Part shown: positions 6,453-9,994 of the stretch, piece by piece
Numbering within the stretch: the first letter of the stretch is position 1
Layout of the letters: every line of letters starts with the position of its first letter
From: an uncultured bacterium
GTDB lineage: Bacteria > Actinomycetota > Coriobacteriia > Coriobacteriales > Coriobacteriaceae
NCBI GenBank assembly: GCA_905214425.1
Contig: CAJMLY010000046.1
Location: 1-9,994, forward strand
Direction of reading: 5' to 3'
DNA: 9,994 nucleotides
The notes under the pieces: generated by a model
What the model was told of the DNA's origin: nothing
What the model saw: only the letters and a program-made list of their open reading frames with translations
Database searches by the model: none
Program-made: the position numbers and the translations under genes

Positions 6453-9447
6453 CTGCTGGGGGCACCCCGTTCGCTGCCGCGGCCTCCGGTTCCACTTTTC
6501 GCTGGATTTCGCTCAAAAGCTCGGCTGCGACTTCGCTGCTTTTGAAACGAATGCTGCAGTCTTCTTTCTTTGGAAAAGCCAGCAACGGAATAGCTCCGTA
6601 CCAGACAGTTTCCTCGTCAATCACTGATGCGCACAGGCGTCCTTCGGCTTTGATGAGATAGTTGACGTTCATCTCGGCAAAAATCGCTTTCACGTCATCG
6701 CGCGGAGTCGAAGCAATAGAAATCTCAAGGGCAATTCCACGGGTAGCGGCATTCGCGAGTGCGGCGGCGAGCTTTTCAAGGCATGCGGCGGACGCGTAGG
6801 GTGCGGCAATAAAAATGCTTTTCGATGCGTTCTCGATGTCATTCACTAAAGCCTCCACGGCTCTTGCCGACCTAACGAGGATGTTACGATCGTCCTGTTT
6901 GTTGTCGTTTGCCGTAAAGACTTCATACCCCAGCTTGGCGTAGGTCTTGAGCCTCTTTTGGTACATGCGCGCGAACATGGGTATCGACAGGTCAACATAG
7001 TCGAATATCTCAACCCGCTGTTTGCCCTCGTGGCTTCTGTGTAGCCTGCCTGCCTGCTGCGTTATGCTGCCGTCCCAAGATATTGGAGTGGCAATAAGTA
7101 GAGTGTCAAGGTAAGACAGGTCGAAGCCCTCGCCCAGAAGACTTTCAGTTGCGACGATGATTCGATGCTCATGCTCAAAGCTGGGAAGACTCTTCAGTAT
7201 TGCTTTTCTTTCTTTGGCGTCGATTTCTCCGGTCAAGAGTATGGGTTCGTGTCCACGGATTTGAAGTAGCCTGCATAGCTCTTCGGCATGCTTCTTTCTT
7301 TTAGATAGCACAAGCGGATGCCGACCGTTTGATGCGGCCTCGAGGGCGTCCTCGATAATTGCTTCGTTTCTCGCGGCGTGTACACACAGGAGATCGAGAA
7401 TTTGGTTAAAGGATGTTCCTGGTTCGTAGGTGGGTAATCGAATTCCGGTGAAACGCGGTCTAACAATGCGCTGAATCCCCTGTTGGATTGCTTGCGTTTT
7501 TGGATCGACGACATAGCGAACCGGGCCGCAGAGCATCGAGAGTGCCCGCGTGAGTCCGTCCGAACGCTCGGGCGTTGCGGAAAGGCCATATACATATTTG
7601 GCAGGAGCGGACTTGAGGACAAGCTCAAGCTGTGGCGCGGCCGCATGGTGGCATTCGTCACAGATGATGAGACTGTAATCGCGAACGAACTCCTTGGCTA
7701 ATGACTCGCCGGTTTGGGGATCCTTGCCGGATAGCGACTGGAATGAAGCAATGTCGATGAGACGGCTTATGGCGGTCTTGCCTCCTCCGATTTGCCCAAT
7801 GAGCGGAGGCTGTCTTTTGCTGATTCGTCCCTTTGGGGTTCGGACGGGCTCTCTGTTGTCCGTGATGTCGAGAAATCGTTCGAGTTGGAATTTCCATTGG
7901 GCAATGAGCGCAGTCTTGGGAACGATGACGAGCGTTGGAAGACCGATGGCAGCAATAAGATAAGCTCCGATGACGGTTTTGCCGAACCCCGTCGGTGCAG
8001 ACATGATCCCGTCTTCATAGCCGAGCATCTGTTCGGCGACAATTTGCTGTTCAGGGCGAAGAGCCCCTTTAAATTCCATCGCAATTGGATTGCTTGACTT
8101 GCGTTTGTCTGAATAGTGGGCAGAAACGCCGGCTTCTTGAAGCAGCCGCTCAAGTTGAGCTTTGCAGCCTCTGGGAATCGCGACGTAGCCGTCTCTAAGC
8201 TCGCTGAGGTCTATGTACCGCGGTTTGCCGAATACCGATTGATGCATAGATTGTGCGCGGAAGAATTCTGGGTTAGCAAATGTTGCAAGCCTGCGGACTT
8301 CCATTTGAGCTGCGGGACTCAGAGATTTTTCGGGGATATAGAGCATATCGGCCTGCGTGACGGACAGCGATGACGGGAAGTCTCGCGGTGTGAGCGGAAG
8401 CCGCTTTCGCAGCCTCTGGGAATGTGGCACACCGGTGTTTGCCGCCGCAGCTGCTATTCCATGCGGCCTATTTTCGATGCTCTCGATCAGATTTTGCACC
8501 GTCGCGCGCGGGATTAACTGGATTTGCGAAAGGTAAAGCCATTGATCGGGAAAGGGCTCAAATTGCTCGTCAACAAATACGCTGTTCCCTTTTCGCTGCG
8601 CTTTTCCTTGAAAAGGCAGCGCTATGAGATTTCCAAAGCCGCCCTCAGGAATGGTGGACTGCGCGGGCAGCATTCTGTCAAATGCTTTGAAGGTGATTGT
8701 CTTGTTCAGTATCGCCGCTTCGGTGATAAGGCTGCTTCCAAAATCTCGTGCGGTCTTTGCGCTGACGAGCTCTAGGAAGAAAAACCAGACATGTGCGCCG
8801 TCGCCCGATCTCGATCGCTCGACTGCGACATCGATTCCGTGGCTTTTTGCGACATGTCGAATGGCATTCGTCGCTTCTTTCCAATCGGCTCCGTCAAAAT
8901 CGATGACCAGGACTTTCGTGTTACTGTCTTTATTGAGCACATATTGGCCTATAACGTCTCGAAGCCTATCGTCATTGCCTCTGAAATGGGCGATGATCGC
9001 GGCATCGTTCAACTCGGGGAAGACGCGGCTGCTGCATTCCGTGCATTTGACTCTCTGGTGGCTTGCTTTGGGGCAAATGCCTGACTTCCACTCATTTGCG
9101 CAGGCGGGCGTATAGCCAATTCCTCCGTCTTTTCTGCGGTACCCATGAGCGTAAACATCTTTGCGGCCAGTAAAGAGATTGCGGAAGAGCTCGAGTTTGT
9201 CGCGCGCTGGGCTTGCGCTGGTGACGATACCTTCGGCCTGCGCCCGTCTATCGAAAGAATCGCCAGCTTTCTCCCATTCTTCCAGCGTTGTGTAACGGAT
9301 GTCTGGACCGCTGCTGCAGATGACAATTTGACTGTACGGTTCCGATACGTGAGCGACTGTTCTCTTGAATTGGAATAACTTGTCCCCGATGAGGGCGTAT
9401 TGATATGTGACGTTGCTCATGTAGATGCCGTTCTTGTCAGGGCTCAT
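6439..9447 (-). CDS. TOTE-type primase/DEAD-like helicase fusion with degenerate PLD-like C-terminus
   Basis: A 1002-residue protein. Domains in order: about 80-170, a conserved Cys cluster (Cys116, Cys125, Cys135, Cys138); about 175-310, an archaeo-eukaryotic primase (AEP) domain of the kind named for TOTE conflict systems, with metal-binding Asp183/Asp185 (VIDFDG), the SGDGAH motif (214-219) and FDRMLPAQ with Asp257; about 455-810, a superfamily 2 helicase with Walker A APTGFGKT (484-491), DECH (597-600), SAT (623-625) and motif VI QQAGRLHR (797-804); about 855-980, a phospholipase-D-like domain. In the last, the expected His and Lys of the HKD motif appear to be Arg937 and Cys939, while Asp944 and WYG (949-951) remain, so it is probably inactive. 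The primase and helicase motifs look intact. The family is associated with biological conflict and nucleic-acid processing. The biochemical role here is unknown. No clear ribosome binding site precedes ATG 9447 or the alternative ATG at 9420 (residue 10), so the start is uncertain and a leaderless transcript is possible. Codon use is less GC-rich than tgt, suggesting later acquisition. Confidence 0.92.
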   Translation of the reverse strand: MSPDKNGIYMSNVTYQYALIGDKLFQFKRTVAHVSEPYSQIVICSSGPDIRYTTLEEWEKAGDSFDRRAQAEGIVTSASPARDKLELFRNLFTGRKDVYAHGYRRKDGGIGYTPACANEWKSGICPKASHQRVKCTECSSRVFPELNDAAIIAHFRGNDDRLRDVIGQYVLNKDSNTKVLVIDFDGADWKEATNAIRHVAKSHGIDVAVERSRSGDGAHVWFFFLELVSAKTARDFGSSLITEAAILNKTITFKAFDRMLPAQSTIPEGGFGNLIALPFQGKAQRKGNSVFVDEQFEPFPDQWLYLSQIQLIPRATVQNLIESIENRPHGIAAAAANTGVPHSQRLRKRLPLTPRDFPSSLSVTQADMLYIPEKSLSPAAQMEVRRLATFANPEFFRAQSMHQSVFGKPRYIDLSELRDGYVAIPRGCKAQLERLLQEAGVSAHYSDKRKSSNPIAMEFKGALRPEQQIVAEQMLGYEDGIMSAPTGFGKTVIGAYLIAAIGLPTLVIVPKTALIAQWKFQLERFLDITDNREPVRTPKGRISKRQPPLIGQIGGGKTAISRLIDIASFQSLSGKDPQTGESLAKEFVRDYSLIICDECHHAAAPQLELVLKSAPAKYVYGLSATPERSDGLTRALSMLCGPVRYVVDPKTQAIQQGIQRIVRPRFTGIRLPTYEPGTSFNQILDLLCVHAARNEAIIEDALEAASNGRHPLVLSKRKKHAEELCRLLQIRGHEPILLTGEIDAKERKAILKSLPSFEHEHRIIVATESLLGEGFDLSYLDTLLIATPISWDGSITQQAGRLHRSHEGKQRVEIFDYVDLSIPMFARMYQKRLKTYAKLGYEVFTANDNKQDDRNILVRSARAVEALVNDIENASKSIFIAAPYASAACLEKLAAALANAATRGIALEISIASTPRDDVKAIFAEMNVNYLIKAEGRLCASVIDEETVWYGAIPLLAFPKKEDCSIRFKSSEVAAELLSEIQRKVEPEAAAANGVPPAVAVK

Positions 9448-9626
9448 TGGAAAGAGGGTACGCTATTTTGTTTTTTTGGATGCCCGGCTCTCATTTTGGT
9501 TCGGTGATAGTGGGGTGCAGCTCCGTGAGCGGCGTTCGCTTTCTGCCAAAATGTGCGACAGCTGTTGCTGGATGGGTTTTAGCGGCTATGAGGCGGGTTG
9601 GAGGCGCGGGGGCTGCCCTCAAATAA
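9448..9626. other. Intergenic region upstream of the primase-helicase gene
   Basis: No convincing gene, RNA or repeat is seen in this stretch. It should contain the minus-strand promoter of the helicase gene. The only candidate is a weak TACCCT-like -10 at 9456-9461, about 8 bases before ATG 9447, without a recognisable -35. Confidence 0.4.
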
Positions 9627-9856
9627 ACCCGGTGGGCAAAAAATGGCAAATATGAGTACTGTTGCTTGGTCAGCAACATATCATCTTGAAAGTATTTAAA
9701 ACCAATTGACTGAGATTTAGTATATCCAACTCCCTAAACGCGACGATTCGGCGCTTTATGGTGCTTGAAATCAGTGGAAGTGGGCAATTTCAGTCAGATT
9801 TTGCTGTTACTAAATTTGTGACAGTACTCATATTTGCCATTTTTTGCCCACCGGGT
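9627..9856. mobile_element. 230-bp element with perfect 36-bp terminal inverted repeats (MITE-like)
   Basis: Bases 9627-9662 and 9821-9856 are exact reverse complements over 36 bp (outer end ACCCGGTGGGC, inner end AGTACTGT). The 158-bp interior is clearly AT-richer than the neighbouring genes and carries smaller inverted repeats: GTTGCT/AGCAAC (9661-9666 with 9672-9677), TGAAAT/ATTTCA (9766-9771 with 9787-9792) and TGACTGA/TCAGTCA (9707-9713 with 9790-9796). There is no transposase gene inside, and no clear target-site duplication: the flanks are AAATAA on the left and ATCGTT on the right. A non-autonomous transposable element is the simplest reading. A structured RNA or an invertible segment are alternatives. 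Confidence 0.6.
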
Positions 9857-9994
9857 ATCGTTCGGAGCCAATCAAAGCACCCCAAGCAGCTGGAAATGCG
9901 CCGATCGCCAATAAATATCTTATATGTGGATGGCACATTGGTCGCGCGCGCAGACGTGGTGTAAGAGCGTCCTGAGGTCCGTCGCCGCAAGTCC
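9857..9994. other. Unassigned sequence at the right edge
   Basis: No gene is supported in these 138 bases. The AT-rich stretch near 9909-9928 (AATAAATATCTTATATG) could be part of a promoter reading to the right, out of the window, but no paired -35 and -10 elements were found. Confidence 0.3.

Noticed and set aside
6379..6627. A small plus-strand frame after the toxin gene
   Set aside because: It runs through the hairpin repeat and antisense to the helicase C-terminus, with no ribosome binding site.
9425..9655. A 76-codon plus-strand frame upstream of the helicase
   Set aside because: Low-complexity composition, no ribosome binding site, no family resemblance, and its end lies inside the inverted repeat.
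9758..9990. Short overlapping frames on both strands at the right edge
   Set aside because: Both are produced by reading through the terminal inverted repeat and have no start signals.

Overview
The window looks like a chromosomal segment of a high-GC gut actinobacterium of the Coriobacteriia, most likely Collinsella or a close relative. This rests on the codon usage of tgt and the LOG gene, the gene content, and intergenic repeats that I associate from memory with Collinsella. No database search was possible, so the genus is an inference.

Layout: (1) 1-318 holds the terminator of a gene off the left edge, short tandem repeats and a 63-nt hairpin repeat. (2) 319-2082 (-) encodes a large acidic coiled-coil protein with one C-terminal membrane segment and no recognised family. 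(3) Divergently, 2377-3177 (+) encodes a short-chain dehydrogenase resembling 12alpha-hydroxysteroid dehydrogenases of bile-acid-transforming gut bacteria. (4) 3178-3540 holds a stem-loop, a terminator-like module related to the one at the left edge, and the tgt promoter. (5) 3541-4680 (+) is tgt, queuine tRNA-ribosyltransferase. (6) 4892-5650 (+) is a LOG-family nucleotide hydrolase preceded by a terminator-like stem-loop. (7) 5684-6374 (+) is a RelB/DinJ-YafQ toxin-antitoxin operon with an operator of three half-sites. (8) 6439-9447 (-) is a 1002-residue protein fusing a zinc-cluster/archaeo-eukaryotic primase module of the TOTE type, a superfamily 2 helicase and a degenerate phospholipase-D-like domain. 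(9) 9627-9856 is a 230-bp element bounded by perfect 36-bp inverted repeats.

The left part (SDR, tgt, LOG) looks like core metabolism. The right part, from about 5,650 on, looks like an accessory zone: a toxin-antitoxin pair converges on a primase-helicase of a family linked to biological conflict, with repeat elements on both sides. The main signals outside the coding regions are two short structured repeat families, each with two copies whose paired arms differ by compensatory changes (227-291 with 6390-6452, and 26-54 with 3257-3281), and the 230-bp inverted-repeat element. No rRNA, tRNA, CRISPR array or transposase gene was seen.
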